DNA of 64,000 bases from Bosea sp. 124 (GTDB lineage Bacteria > Pseudomonadota > Alphaproteobacteria > Rhizobiales > Beijerinckiaceae), in NCBI RefSeq assembly GCF_003046175.1, contig NZ_PZZM01000001.1, positions 1,249,001 through 1,313,000 on the forward strand, read 5' to 3'. How positions within the stretch are numbered: position 1 is the first letter of the stretch; each line of letters opens with the position of its first letter. The position numbers and the translations under genes were made by a program. This document shows, piece by piece, positions 29,355 through 37,741 of the stretch. The notes beneath the pieces were generated by a model, which saw nothing but the letters and a program-made list of their open reading frames with translations, had not been told where the DNA came from and did no database searches.

Positions 29355-30641
29355 TCAGCGCCCCATCACCAGCTTCGGAAGCCAGGTCGTCAGCGGCGGC
29401 CACAGCGTGATCGCGACGAGGACGGCGAGCAAGGGCAGCAGCCAGGGCACGATCGCCCGCGACATCGCCTCGAAGCTGATCTTCGCGATCTTCGAGGTGA
29501 TGAAGAGCACGACGCCGACGGGTGGCGTGATCGTCCCGATCATCAGGTTGAGCACGAAGATCAGGCCGAACTGGATCGGATCGATGCCGAACTGCGCCGC
29601 TGCCGGCGTCAGGATCGGGATCAGGATCAGCATGGCGGCGAGCGCCTCCATGAAGCAGCCGACGAAGAGCAGCAGCAGATTGACGATCAGCAGGAACATC
29701 AGCGGGCTGCCGGCGAGATCGACCAGCATCGGGCCGACGACCTGCGGGATGCGCGAGATCGACAGGCACCAGCCGAGCGCCGCCGCCGTCATCACCAGCG
29801 CCAGCACGACGCCGGTGGTCTCGACGGTCTGGACGACGAGCTCCGGCAGGTCGTCGAGGGCAAAGCTGCGATAGACAAAGAGCCCGAGCACCAGCGCATA
29901 GGCCGTGGCGACGGCAGCGGCCTCGGTCGGCGTGAAGATGCCGGCCATCATCCCGCCGAACAGGATGACCGGCGTCATCAGCGCCCAGTGCGCTTCCTTG
30001 TAGGCGATCCAGAGCTGCGCCATGCCAGGGAAGGGATGACGCGGCAGATCACGCTTCTTTGCGACATGGACGACCATCGCCATCAGTGCGCCAGCCATCA
30101 GCAGGCCGGGGATGACACCGGCGAGGAAGAGACCGCCGATCGAGACATCGGCGGAAACGCCGTAGATCACCATCGGCAGCGAGGGCGGGATGATCGGGCC
30201 GATCGTCGCCGAGGCCGCCGTGATCGCGGCCGCCGTCTCGGCATCGTAGCCCTCGTCCTTCATCGCCTTGATCTCGAGCGTGCCGACGCCGCCGGCATCG
30301 GCCACCGCCGAGCCCGACATGCCCGCGAAGATCACGCTGGCGAGGATGTTGGCGTGGCAGAGCCCGCCGCGCAGCCAGCCGACGCAGGCCGTGGCGAAGG
30401 CGAAGATCCGGTCGGTGATGCCGGCCGAATTCATGATGTTGCCCATCAGAATGAACAGGGGCGCCGCCAGCAGCGGGAAGGAATTGGCCGATTGCGCGAT
30501 CTTCTGCGGCACGATGCCGAGCGGGAAGCCGCCGAGGAAGGCAAAGGCGATCGCCGCCAGCCCCATCGAGACGAAGAGCGGCACGCCGATCAGGAGCGCG
30601 GCGAACCAGACCGGCAGGATCTGCAGCATGATGTTCGTCAT
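29355..30641 (-). CDS. dctM: TRAP transporter large permease (DctM)
   Basis: A 428-residue, highly hydrophobic protein of the DctM/SiaM type, with NIMNSAGITDRIFAFA, GMSGSAVADAGGVGTLEIKAM and IGPIIPPSLPMVIYG as hallmarks. It is the ion-coupled membrane subunit of a TRAP carboxylate or sugar-acid importer. Its ATG overlaps the dctQ stop by four bases, so the two are translationally coupled. It converges on the PotC-like gene with nine bases between stops. Confidence 0.95.
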   Translation of the reverse strand: MTNIMLQILPVWFAALLIGVPLFVSMGLAAIAFAFLGGFPLGIVPQKIAQSANSFPLLAAPLFILMGNIMNSAGITDRIFAFATACVGWLRGGLCHANILASVIFAGMSGSAVADAGGVGTLEIKAMKDEGYDAETAAAITAASATIGPIIPPSLPMVIYGVSADVSIGGLFLAGVIPGLLMAGALMAMVVHVAKKRDLPRHPFPGMAQLWIAYKEAHWALMTPVILFGGMMAGIFTPTEAAAVATAYALVLGLFVYRSFALDDLPELVVQTVETTGVVLALVMTAAALGWCLSISRIPQVVGPMLVDLAGSPLMFLLIVNLLLLFVGCFMEALAAMLILIPILTPAAAQFGIDPIQFGLIFVLNLMIGTITPPVGVVLFITSKIAKISFEAMSRAIVPWLLPLLAVLVAITLWPPLTTWLPKLVMGR

Positions 30642-31135
30642 AGCGGCTGGCTCCCGGGCTCCGGCGCCGCGAATTTGCGGCCGGCCACCACGTCGGCGAT
30701 CTCGGCTGCGGCCTGCAGGATCAGAGCGAGGCCGGCCAGCGGCATGACGACATAGAGCGCCGCGCTCGAGACCGGCAGGGCGATCGATTCGACGTCCCAG
30801 TTGCGTTCGATCAGCCCGAAGGAATAGCGGATCAGCACGGCGGCAAAGACGATGATCGCGATCTGCGTGACGACCTCCAGCACGCGTCCGGCGCCCGCCG
30901 GCAGCTTGTCGGCGAAGACGGTGATGCGGATATGCGAACGCCGCCTTGCCGCGATGATCCAGCCGACGAAGCCGGTCCAGACCAGCAGATACTGCGCGAG
31001 TTCATCCGTCCAGGCCAGCGGCGCATTGAGCTGGCGCGAGAGCACGCCGAGCAGCACCGCCGCCAGCAGCGACAGGAGCAGGGCGACGGCGGACCAGCGC
31101 ACGAGGCGGTCCGAGAGGTGGAGCAGGGATTTCAT
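30638..31135 (-). CDS. dctQ: TRAP transporter small permease (DctQ)
   Basis: A 165-residue four-helix membrane protein with RQLNAPLAWTDELAQYLLVWTGFVG, typical of DctQ. The open frame extends into the upstream repeat, but the ATG at 31135 (MKSLLHLSDRLVRW) is the natural start. It partners the DctM encoded immediately downstream. A long palindromic repeat separates it from dctP. Confidence 0.93.
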   Translation of the reverse strand: MKSLLHLSDRLVRWSAVALLLSLLAAVLLGVLSRQLNAPLAWTDELAQYLLVWTGFVGWIIAARRRSHIRITVFADKLPAGAGRVLEVVTQIAIIVFAAVLIRYSFGLIERNWDVESIALPVSSAALYVVMPLAGLALILQAAAEIADVVAGRKFAAPEPGSQPL

Positions 31136-31154
31136 CGGCGTCCGTCCGGAGGCG

Positions 31155-31372
31155 CGGGGAACCCCTCTCCTGCATCGACGTCGGTATACCCGACTTCGAC
31201 ACTTTGGATACTGACCTCGGGCAAGCCCGAGGTCAGTGAGAGGGGCAGGGGGGAGGTGTCGGCCGTTGGACCAGTCGAGCACCGGATGCGCGGGTGCGGC
31301 GGGAAGATCGCGGCTACTCGCTAAGCGGCCGACCCCTCACCCTGCCCTCTCCCTACGGGAGAGGGTTCCCCG
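31155..31372. repeat. Family C palindromic repeat, copy 3, with a nested hairpin
   Basis: Outer arms GGGGAACCCCTCTCC and GGAGAGGGTTCCCC, with an inner GGTGTCGGCCG shared with the 4.8 kb element. Inside it, CTGACCTCGGGC-AA-GCCCGAGGTCAG at 31211-31236 is a perfect separate hairpin. The element lies between dctP and dctQ. Confidence 0.8.
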
Positions 31373-31398
31373 CGACCTTTACGGTTAGAGTACAGCCC

Positions 31399-32391
31399 TT
31401 AAAGCGCTGCGAGCGCGTCCCAGGTGCCCTTGCCCCATTTGGCTTCGAACTGCTTCGGCAGCGTCGCAAGGACCGGCTTCGAGAAGCTTTCGAGGTCGGG
31501 CTCGGTCACGGTCATGCCGGCGGCCTTCAAGGTCGCGACCAGGCTGCCCTCCTGGCTGGCGAGTTCCGCGTCCTGCCAGGCGACGCCGTCGGCAATGGCG
31601 GCCTCCAGCAGGCTCCGGTCGGCATCCTTCAGGCCCTTCCAGAAATCGCTGTTCACGATGACGAGGCGCGGCGTGATGATGTGCCCGGTCAGGATCAGGT
31701 GCTTCTGCACCTCCTGCAGCTTGGCCGAGTGGATCGTCGGCAGCGGGTTCTCCTGCCCGTCGACGGCGCCCTGGCTCAGCGCCAGATAGAGCTCGTTGAA
31801 GTTCACCGGCGTCGCCTTGGCGCCCCAGGCCTCGACCATGGCGCGGAAGGTATCGACCGGCGGCACCCTGAGCTTGAGACCAGCCACGTCGGCCGCGCTC
31901 TTCACGGCCTTCGAGCCGGTGGTGAGGTGGCGCTTGCCGTAATAGGTCACGGCCGCCATGCGCATGCCGCGCTTCTTTTCGAGATCGGCGTTCATCTGGG
32001 TGAAGACCGGGGCCTTGGCGACCTTCGCCATATGGGCGGCATCGCGCCAGAGATACGGCGCCTCGATCACCGAAAGCTGCGGCAGGAAGGAGCCGAGCGC
32101 GGCCGCCCCGTCCGTCGTCATGGTCAGCGCACCGGACGCAACCGACTCCATCATGTCCTTGCCGGAGCCGAGCTGGCCGGCCGGGAAAGACTGGATATCG
32201 ACGCGGCCGGAGGTCTTCTCCTTCACCTGTTTGGCGATGCGCTCGACCATCTGCACCTGCGGATGGGTCGCCGGCAGCATCTCGCCCCAGCGCAGCACGG
32301 TCGCCTGCGCGCGCAGGATGGTCGGCATGAAAACGGCCGCGCCCGCGGCGGCGGATGCGGTCAGGAAATCGCGCTTCGTCAGCTTCGTCAT
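31399..32391 (-). CDS. dctP: TRAP transporter substrate-binding protein (DctP)
   Basis: A 330-residue periplasmic receptor of the DctP family with a Tat-like signal (KRDFLTASAAAGAAVFMPT) and the family pattern VDGQENPLPTI. Residues such as KLRVPPVDTFRAMVEAWGA include the Arg that salt-bridges a ligand carboxylate in this family, so an acid ligand is expected. Context suggests a sugar acid such as an aldonate. It is followed by dctQ and dctM in the same direction. Confidence 0.93.
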   Translation of the reverse strand: MTKLTKRDFLTASAAAGAAVFMPTILRAQATVLRWGEMLPATHPQVQMVERIAKQVKEKTSGRVDIQSFPAGQLGSGKDMMESVASGALTMTTDGAAALGSFLPQLSVIEAPYLWRDAAHMAKVAKAPVFTQMNADLEKKRGMRMAAVTYYGKRHLTTGSKAVKSAADVAGLKLRVPPVDTFRAMVEAWGAKATPVNFNELYLALSQGAVDGQENPLPTIHSAKLQEVQKHLILTGHIITPRLVIVNSDFWKGLKDADRSLLEAAIADGVAWQDAELASQEGSLVATLKAAGMTVTEPDLESFSKPVLATLPKQFEAKWGKGTWDALAAL

Positions 32392-32468
32392 GGTCGTTTC
32401 CCTCCGGGGTACGGCCGGTTTTCCCGGCTCGCTGAAAGTCTAGGGGTGATGATGGGTCGCCTGCCTCG

Positions 32469-33146
32469 TCAGTAGGTCATGGCCCGCGTCCGGGCGTTGC
32501 CGATATGCATGCTCATCGCCTCGGCGGCGCGGATCGGGTCACGGTCCTCGATGGCGCCGATGATCCGCAGATGGTCCTGCATCACCGGCACGATGATGCT
32601 GTTGTGGATACGCGTCTCGTATTGCCGGATCAGCCTGATCTTGAGCCAGGTGACGCGAAACGCCTTCGAGACGATGTCGTTGTCTAGATGATCGATGATC
32701 GCCTCATGCATCAGCCGGTCGACGTCCTCGGCCTCCTCGATCAGCGTCGGGTCGCCGCCGGCCTCGGCACGGGCAATGATCGCCTCGTGCCGGGCGCGCT
32801 GCTCGGCGATCTCGTCATCGGTCGCATTGGCCGCATAGAGCGCGGTCGCCTCCTTCTCCAGGAAGAGCCGGAACTGGAAGGCGTTGCGGATCAGGTTGAG
32901 GTCGACATGGGCGACCTGCATGCCCCGCTGCGGCACGGTCTTGATCAGTCCCTCGGCCTCGAGCCTGGGGATCAACTCACGGATCGCGCCGAGCGGCAGG
33001 CCGGTCAGCGCCACGAGCTCGCGCTGGGTGACGAACTGCCCGGGCTTGATCTCGCGTGCCAGCAGCCGCTCGGTGAAGGAGGCATAGGCGCGCTCCCTCA
33101 GCTTCAGCGGCTCAGCCTCGCGGGCATCGGGCTCGGGCTGGTTCAA
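32469..33146 (-). CDS. GntR/FadR-type transcriptional regulator with FCD domain
   Basis: A 225-residue regulator: an N-terminal winged helix (FVTQRELVALTGLPLGAIRELIPRLEAEGLI) and a helical FCD effector domain with DVDRLMHEAIIDH and a late His (SMHIGNARTR). FCD domains usually bind small carboxylic acids, often with a metal. The start is a TTG at 33146 preceded by GAGAGGAGAA, which decides it. It lies between the aldolase and TRAP genes and is the likely local regulator of the sugar island. Confidence 0.9.
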   Translation of the reverse strand: MNQPEPDAREAEPLKLRERAYASFTERLLAREIKPGQFVTQRELVALTGLPLGAIRELIPRLEAEGLIKTVPQRGMQVAHVDLNLIRNAFQFRLFLEKEATALYAANATDDEIAEQRARHEAIIARAEAGGDPTLIEEAEDVDRLMHEAIIDHLDNDIVSKAFRVTWLKIRLIRQYETRIHNSIIVPVMQDHLRIIGAIEDRDPIRAAEAMSMHIGNARTRAMTY

Positions 33147-33187
33147 GACTTGTTCTCCTCTCAGGCGGCCTTGTCAGGCGGCCCTGG

Positions 33188-34084
33188 TCAAGCTGCCTTG
33201 GCCTGCGTGATCCTGTCGAAGGCAGCGAAGAGCCGCTTGCGCGTGGCTTCGTCCAGTGCCTCCAGCGGCGGGCGCATCGCGCCGTAGCCGGCATCGCCAT
33301 GCAAATGCCCGACCAGCGCCTTCACCGCCGGCAGCACCGGATGCGAGCAGATCTCGTCGACCAGCGCGTTCACCACAGGAGAGTCGGTGCCCTCATAGAC
33401 CATCGGTCGCAGGAGATGGGGCACGAGATTGGCGACACCGCAGATCGAGCCCTGCGCGCCGTTGCGCACGGCCTTCGCCAGCTGGCGCTCGTCGCCGACG
33501 AGAATGGCGAGTTCGCCATGGGCCTTCAGCAGCGCCTCGGTGTTGGCGTAGCTGCCCGACGAATCCTTGACGCCGGCAACGATGCCGGGGAACGCCGTCT
33601 TCAGCCGCTGGACGAGGTCGACGCTGATGTCGACGGCGGTCACGGACGGGATGTGGTAGAGAATGACGTTGCGGACCGAGGGGCCGAGCTTCTCGAAGAG
33701 CTGCGAGAACCAGCGATAGAGCCCCTCGTCGCTGACGCCCTTGAAGTAGAAGGGCGGCGCGACCAGTAACCCCCTGGCCCCGGCATCGAGCGCCAGCCGG
33801 CCCTGCTCGACCGACTCGTTCAGCGAAGCGGCGGCGACGCCGGCATAGACCTGGCTGGCCGGGTCGATACCGGCACCGATCAGCGCGCCCATCATCGCGC
33901 CGCGCGCCGGCAGGCCGAGTGCAGCACCCTCGCCAGTGGTGCCATACAGCGTGACGCTGTCGCAGCCCTGCGCCAGCACATGCAGCGCGTGCTTGACCAG
34001 GCGCGGCAGGTCGACGCTGCCGCCCTCCTTCATCGGTGTGGTGATGGCGCAGGACAGGCCGAAACGGTTCGGATCGAGGGGCAT
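33188..34084 (-). CDS. DHDPS/NAL-fold aldolase, possible 2-keto-3-deoxy sugar acid aldolase
   Basis: A 298-residue dihydrodipicolinate synthase family protein with GTTGEG (48-53), Tyr143 (YHIPSV) and the Schiff-base Lys173 (GVKDSSG). True DapA is unlikely because the gene sits in a sugar cluster; 2-keto-3-deoxy-fuconate aldolase (as in the Campylobacter fucose locus), KDG aldolase or N-acetylneuraminate lyase are alternatives. The frame continues upstream into the permease region, but homology begins at MPLDPNRFG, so I start at 34084. A short palindrome lies about 30 bases upstream. Confidence 0.88.
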   Translation of the reverse strand: MPLDPNRFGLSCAITTPMKEGGSVDLPRLVKHALHVLAQGCDSVTLYGTTGEGAALGLPARGAMMGALIGAGIDPASQVYAGVAAASLNESVEQGRLALDAGARGLLVAPPFYFKGVSDEGLYRWFSQLFEKLGPSVRNVILYHIPSVTAVDISVDLVQRLKTAFPGIVAGVKDSSGSYANTEALLKAHGELAILVGDERQLAKAVRNGAQGSICGVANLVPHLLRPMVYEGTDSPVVNALVDEICSHPVLPAVKALVGHLHGDAGYGAMRPPLEALDEATRKRLFAAFDRITQAKAA

Positions 34085-34113
34085 GGAACTGGTCTTTCGG
34101 AAGGATGCGGCAA

Positions 34114-34125
34114 CTGACATGTTAG
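34114..34125. promoter_or_regulatory. Palindrome CTGACATGTTAG, candidate operator
   Basis: This near-perfect palindrome resembles CTAACATGTTGG at 37691, in the divergent promoter region of the same island. It lies between the permease and aldolase genes and could be a regulator binding site. Confidence 0.4.
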
Positions 34126-34164
34126 AGCGATGATAGAGGCTGAAACAAGAGCGGGATGCAGGCT

Positions 34165-34983
34165 TCAGCCATCCTTGAGCCCTCCGGCGGAGAGCCCGGC
34201 GACGATCTGGCGCTGGGCCAGCACAGTCACCAGCAGCACCGGCAGCGTCACCAGCAGCGCGGCGGCCGCCAGCGGTCCCCAGGAGATCTGCTCGAAGGTC
34301 AGCGAGTTGTAGACGGCCGAAGGCAGCGTGCGGCTGTTCTTGCCGCCGAGCACGACCGAGAAGATGAAATTGTTCCAGGAGAAGATGAAGGCGAGGATGC
34401 CGCCGACCACGATGCCCGGACGTGCCAGCGGCAGCGCGACATGACGGAAGGCCTGCCAGGTGGTGGCGCCGTCGATGCGGGCTGCGTCCTCCAGTTCGAT
34501 GGGAACGTTCTCGAAATACCCGATCATGATCCAGACGATGATCGGGATGGTGATGACGAGATGGGTGATGACGAGCGCCGTGATGGTGCCGACCAGCCCC
34601 GTCATCTGGAAGAGCAGGAAGAGCGGGATCAGATAGGACAGCGCCGGCGTCATCCGCGCGACCAGGATCAGGATCGCGAACTTGGTCGCCTTGCCGCGCG
34701 CGATGCCGTAGCCGGCAGGCACGCCGACGCCAAGGCCAATCAGGACGGCGCCGCCGGTGACCAAGATCGAATTCCAGAGGTAAAGCGCGAAATTGTTCTG
34801 CGCGAAGACGTCGACATAATTCTTCAGCGTCGGCGGGTTCGGAATGAAGACCGGCGGGAAGGCGGTGTTGTCGAGTTCGTTCTTGAAGGACAGCGAGATC
34901 ATCCAGAGGAAGACCAGCACCGCCGGCGAAACGAGCACGAAGACCGAGGCGTAGAAGCCGAGCTTGGTGGCGAGGCGCTTCAT
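34165..34983 (-). CDS. Carbohydrate ABC transporter permease, MalG type
   Basis: A 272-residue inner-membrane permease of the CUT1 group with six hydrophobic helices and the coupling loop EDAARIDGATTWQAFRHVALPL. It pairs with the MalF-type permease encoded upstream. The cluster has no ATPase gene, so a shared ATPase encoded elsewhere must energise it. Confidence 0.93.
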   Translation of the reverse strand: MKRLATKLGFYASVFVLVSPAVLVFLWMISLSFKNELDNTAFPPVFIPNPPTLKNYVDVFAQNNFALYLWNSILVTGGAVLIGLGVGVPAGYGIARGKATKFAILILVARMTPALSYLIPLFLLFQMTGLVGTITALVITHLVITIPIIVWIMIGYFENVPIELEDAARIDGATTWQAFRHVALPLARPGIVVGGILAFIFSWNNFIFSVVLGGKNSRTLPSAVYNSLTFEQISWGPLAAAALLVTLPVLLVTVLAQRQIVAGLSAGGLKDG

Positions 34984-35017
34984 GGGAAGGCCCTCGTCCC
35001 GTTCGCGATCCCCTCAC

Positions 35018-35122
35018 CGTCATTCCGGACAAGCGGCACCGCCGCGCAGCTCCGGAATCCATCGAAGGGCGCCAGCGCTCTACGATGGATTCCGGGTCGC
35101 CCTTCGGTCGCCCGGAATGACG
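35018..35122. repeat. Family A palindromic repeat, copy 5
   Basis: CGTCATTCCGG to CCGGAATGACG, with inner GGAATCCATCGAAGGGCGC and CTACGATGGATTCCGG arms. It lies between the two sugar permease genes of one transporter. Confidence 0.88.
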
Positions 35123-35149
35123 TGGAGGGTGTGAGTGCGCGCAGAGACA

Positions 35150-36082
35150 TCACGCGTTCCACTTCGACTTCTGCCGCGCATAGAGCAGGAGCAGCGAGAG
35201 CATGATGATGACGACGAAGAAGATCACCACCACGGCCGAGGCGTAGCCGATCTTGTAGAACTGGAAGGCCTGCAGATAGAGGAAGATGTTCAGCGTCTCG
35301 GACGCCGTGCCCGGCCCGCCCTGGGTGATGACGAAGATGGTGTCGAAGGCCTTCAGCGCGTCGATGGTGCGGATCACGATCGCCACCATGATGAAGGGCC
35401 AGACCAGCGGCAGCGTGATGTGACGGAACATGTGCCAGGCATTGGCGCCGTCGATCAGCGCGGATTCGTAAGGCTCGCGCGGCAGGCCGGCGAGGCCGCC
35501 GAGCACGATCAGCATGACCAGCGGCGTCCAGTGCCAGACCTCGACCAGGATCAGCGTCGGGATCACGGTGTCGGGCGCATAGACCCAGGCCTGCGGCCCG
35601 ATGCCGACGAGCGAAAGCAGGTAGTTCAGCACGCCGAGCTGCGGGTGGAACATCATCGTCCAGACCAGCGCGACGGCGACCGGCGTCGCCATCATCGGCA
35701 TCACGAAGATCGTCCGGAGCAGGCCACGAAACGGGAATTCGCGGTGGAAGACCAGCGCGGCGGCCGTGCCGAACAGGATGGGGAGCACCACGGCCAGAAT
35801 GGTGAAATAAAGCGTATGCCCCATCGACTCGATGAAGCGCGTATCGCGCCAGAGCTCGGCGAAGTTCTGCAGGCCGACGAATTCCGGCCCGCCGCCGATC
35901 TTCCAGTCATGGCCGGACATGTAGAGCGTGAACAGCCACGGGAAGACGATCACCGTCGCCACGACCAGCACGGCGGGCGCTGCGAACAGCCAGTAGCGCG
36001 GCGTGAAATCGGCCGAGTGGATGAAGGGCGCAGGCTGCGGCGGGGCGGCCGAGGTCGCCGATGGAAATGCTGTGGCTGTCAT
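35150..36082 (-). CDS. Carbohydrate ABC transporter permease, MalF type
   Basis: A 310-residue CUT1 permease with the coupling loop ESALIDGANAWHMFRHITLPL. About 30 proline/alanine-rich residues precede the first helix. The frame is open into the upstream family B repeat, but the first sensible ATG is at 36082. It partners the MalG-type permease. Confidence 0.93.
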   Translation of the reverse strand: MTATAFPSATSAAPPQPAPFIHSADFTPRYWLFAAPAVLVVATVIVFPWLFTLYMSGHDWKIGGGPEFVGLQNFAELWRDTRFIESMGHTLYFTILAVVLPILFGTAAALVFHREFPFRGLLRTIFVMPMMATPVAVALVWTMMFHPQLGVLNYLLSLVGIGPQAWVYAPDTVIPTLILVEVWHWTPLVMLIVLGGLAGLPREPYESALIDGANAWHMFRHITLPLVWPFIMVAIVIRTIDALKAFDTIFVITQGGPGTASETLNIFLYLQAFQFYKIGYASAVVVIFFVVIIMLSLLLLYARQKSKWNA

Positions 36083-36102
36083 TCTGTCTGCCCGAGCCAC
36101 GT

Positions 36103-36195
36103 CGTCATGCTCGGCCTTGTGCCGAGCATCCACGACTTGAACACCGCCTTCGATCGACGAAGACGTGGATGGTCGGCACAAGGCCGACCATGACG
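36103..36195. repeat. Family B palindromic repeat, copy 3
   Basis: CGTCATGCTCGG to GGCCGACCATGACG, with GCCGAGCATCCACGAC and GACGTGGATGGTCGGC arms. It lies between the sugar binding-protein and MalF-type genes. Confidence 0.87.
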
Positions 36196-36205
36196 GCGTT
36201 GTCGC

Positions 36206-37558
36206 TTACCCCTGCTCGCTCTTGGCGAGCACCGGGGCGAAGGTCTCGGTCGCCTTCTTCAGCTCGGCTGCGACATCGGCACCGCCCAGCGCATTGGTCA
36301 GCGCCACGCCGAAGACGTCGCGGAACTCCGTCACCGGCACGATCTGCGGCAGCGCCGCGCGGGCGACCTTGGCCGAGCCGAGCAGGCAGTCGAAATACTG
36401 CTTGCCGAATTTCGACTGCGCGATCGTCTCGGTGTCGAGATAGGCCGAGGCGCGGCCAGGCGCGCCGGCACCGGCCTTGAGCATGGCGAGTTGCTGAGCC
36501 TTGCTGGTCATGAACTGGAGATAGAGCCAGGCGGCCTGCTTCTTCTGGGAGCCGCGCGAGATGCCCATGCCGTCGGCGAACATGCCGGCGTGATGCGCCT
36601 TCGGTCCCGGCGGCGTGATGCCGTAGCCGACCTTGCCGACGATGCGCGACTTGCTGGGATCCTCCAGCGGCGTGGCAAAGCCGATGCCGTCGAGCCACAT
36701 CGCGGCGCGGCCCTGCATGAAGGTGGTCTGGCACTCGTTCCAGTTGAAGCCGACCTGGCCGACCGGGCCGGAGTCCTTGTTGAGCTTCTTGTAGAGTTCG
36801 CCGGCCCAGACGGCCTCCGGCGTGTCCGTCAGCAGCTTGCCCTCGGGCGAGGTCGTCTCGATGCCCTGGCCGAGCACGAGGCTGGCCCAGACCGGGACAT
36901 TGGCGTTCTTCAGGCCGCGCGAGACGAAGCCGGCGATGCCCTTGGCAGGATCGTGCAGCTTCGCGGCGACGGTGGCCATCTCGTCCATCGACTTGGGGTA
37001 GGCCACGCCCTTCGCGTCGAAGATCTCCTTGTTGTAGTAGACCATCCAGTAGTCGACGAAGAACGGAATCGTATCGAGCGAGCCGTCGGCCTGGCGCGCA
37101 TAGGCGACGGGGCCGGCGCCGAAATCCTCGAAGTTGAAATCGGGCGCGGTCAGCGAGGCGTCCTTGATATAGGGCGTCAGATCCTCGAACCACTTGCCCT
37201 TGGCGGCCATGCGCTTCTGGACATGCAGCGAGATGCCGCTCACATCGAAGCTCGGCTTGCCCGAGGCGAATTCGATCACCGCCTTCTGGCGTTGCTGCTG
37301 CTCGGGCACCTGCTCGGCCGAGACCTTGATGCCGGTGAGCTCGGTAAATTCCTTCTCGGCGGCCTGCATCAGGTCCGAACGCGGGTTCTTGACGAGCAGC
37401 ACGTCGATGGTCGTGCCGGAGAAGCGCTTCCAGTTGAAAGCCGCCTGGGCACGCACCTCGCGCAGCACGAGCGGCGAGACGATCGCGCCCGTGGCGCCGA
37501 GCGCCGCGGCACCGCGCATCAACGCCCGACGGGTCGGCTTGAGTGGGGTCTCGCTCAT
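36206..37558 (-). CDS. Extracellular sugar-binding protein of ABC transporter
   Basis: A 450-residue family 1 extracellular solute-binding protein (CUT1) with a twin-arginine-like signal (TRRALMRGAAALGATGA). Segments such as FFVDYWMVYYNKEIFDAKGV and GRAAMWLDGIGFATP are typical. Two upstream in-frame ATGs exist (37582 and 37633), but GGGAGGACA directly before 37558 decides the start. It is the first gene of the minus-strand sugar uptake unit, divergent from the aldo-keto reductase gene. Confidence 0.93.
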   Translation of the reverse strand: MSETPLKPTRRALMRGAAALGATGAIVSPLVLREVRAQAAFNWKRFSGTTIDVLLVKNPRSDLMQAAEKEFTELTGIKVSAEQVPEQQQRQKAVIEFASGKPSFDVSGISLHVQKRMAAKGKWFEDLTPYIKDASLTAPDFNFEDFGAGPVAYARQADGSLDTIPFFVDYWMVYYNKEIFDAKGVAYPKSMDEMATVAAKLHDPAKGIAGFVSRGLKNANVPVWASLVLGQGIETTSPEGKLLTDTPEAVWAGELYKKLNKDSGPVGQVGFNWNECQTTFMQGRAAMWLDGIGFATPLEDPSKSRIVGKVGYGITPPGPKAHHAGMFADGMGISRGSQKKQAAWLYLQFMTSKAQQLAMLKAGAGAPGRASAYLDTETIAQSKFGKQYFDCLLGSAKVARAALPQIVPVTEFRDVFGVALTNALGGADVAAELKKATETFAPVLAKSEQG

Positions 37559-37690
37559 CGACTTGTCCTCCCTGGACTTCATGATCCAGCCCTTTGCGGG
37601 CCTGTTGACGCGGCAGGCAGCGCCGGATTTCATCCGGTCGAGCCCACCATCTTGGGGTCGACGCTAATCCGGTTCGAAGACGGTTGCAAG

Positions 37691-37702
37691 CTAACATGTT
37701 GG
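37691..37702. promoter_or_regulatory. Palindrome CTAACATGTTGG, candidate operator
   Basis: It is centred on a perfect AACATGTT in the 183-base divergent gap between the sugar-binding protein and aldo-keto reductase genes. A closely related sequence lies before the aldolase gene at 34114. Placement suits an operator controlling both directions. Confidence 0.45.
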
Positions 37703-37741
37703 TATGCACATAGTGCTGCCAACGATAACGGAAACGCCCCT

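Noticed and set aside
33188..35062. Apparent fusion of the aldolase with upstream sequence
   Set aside because: The upstream part is the permease gene read in another frame and lacks homology; the aldolase has its own start at 34084.
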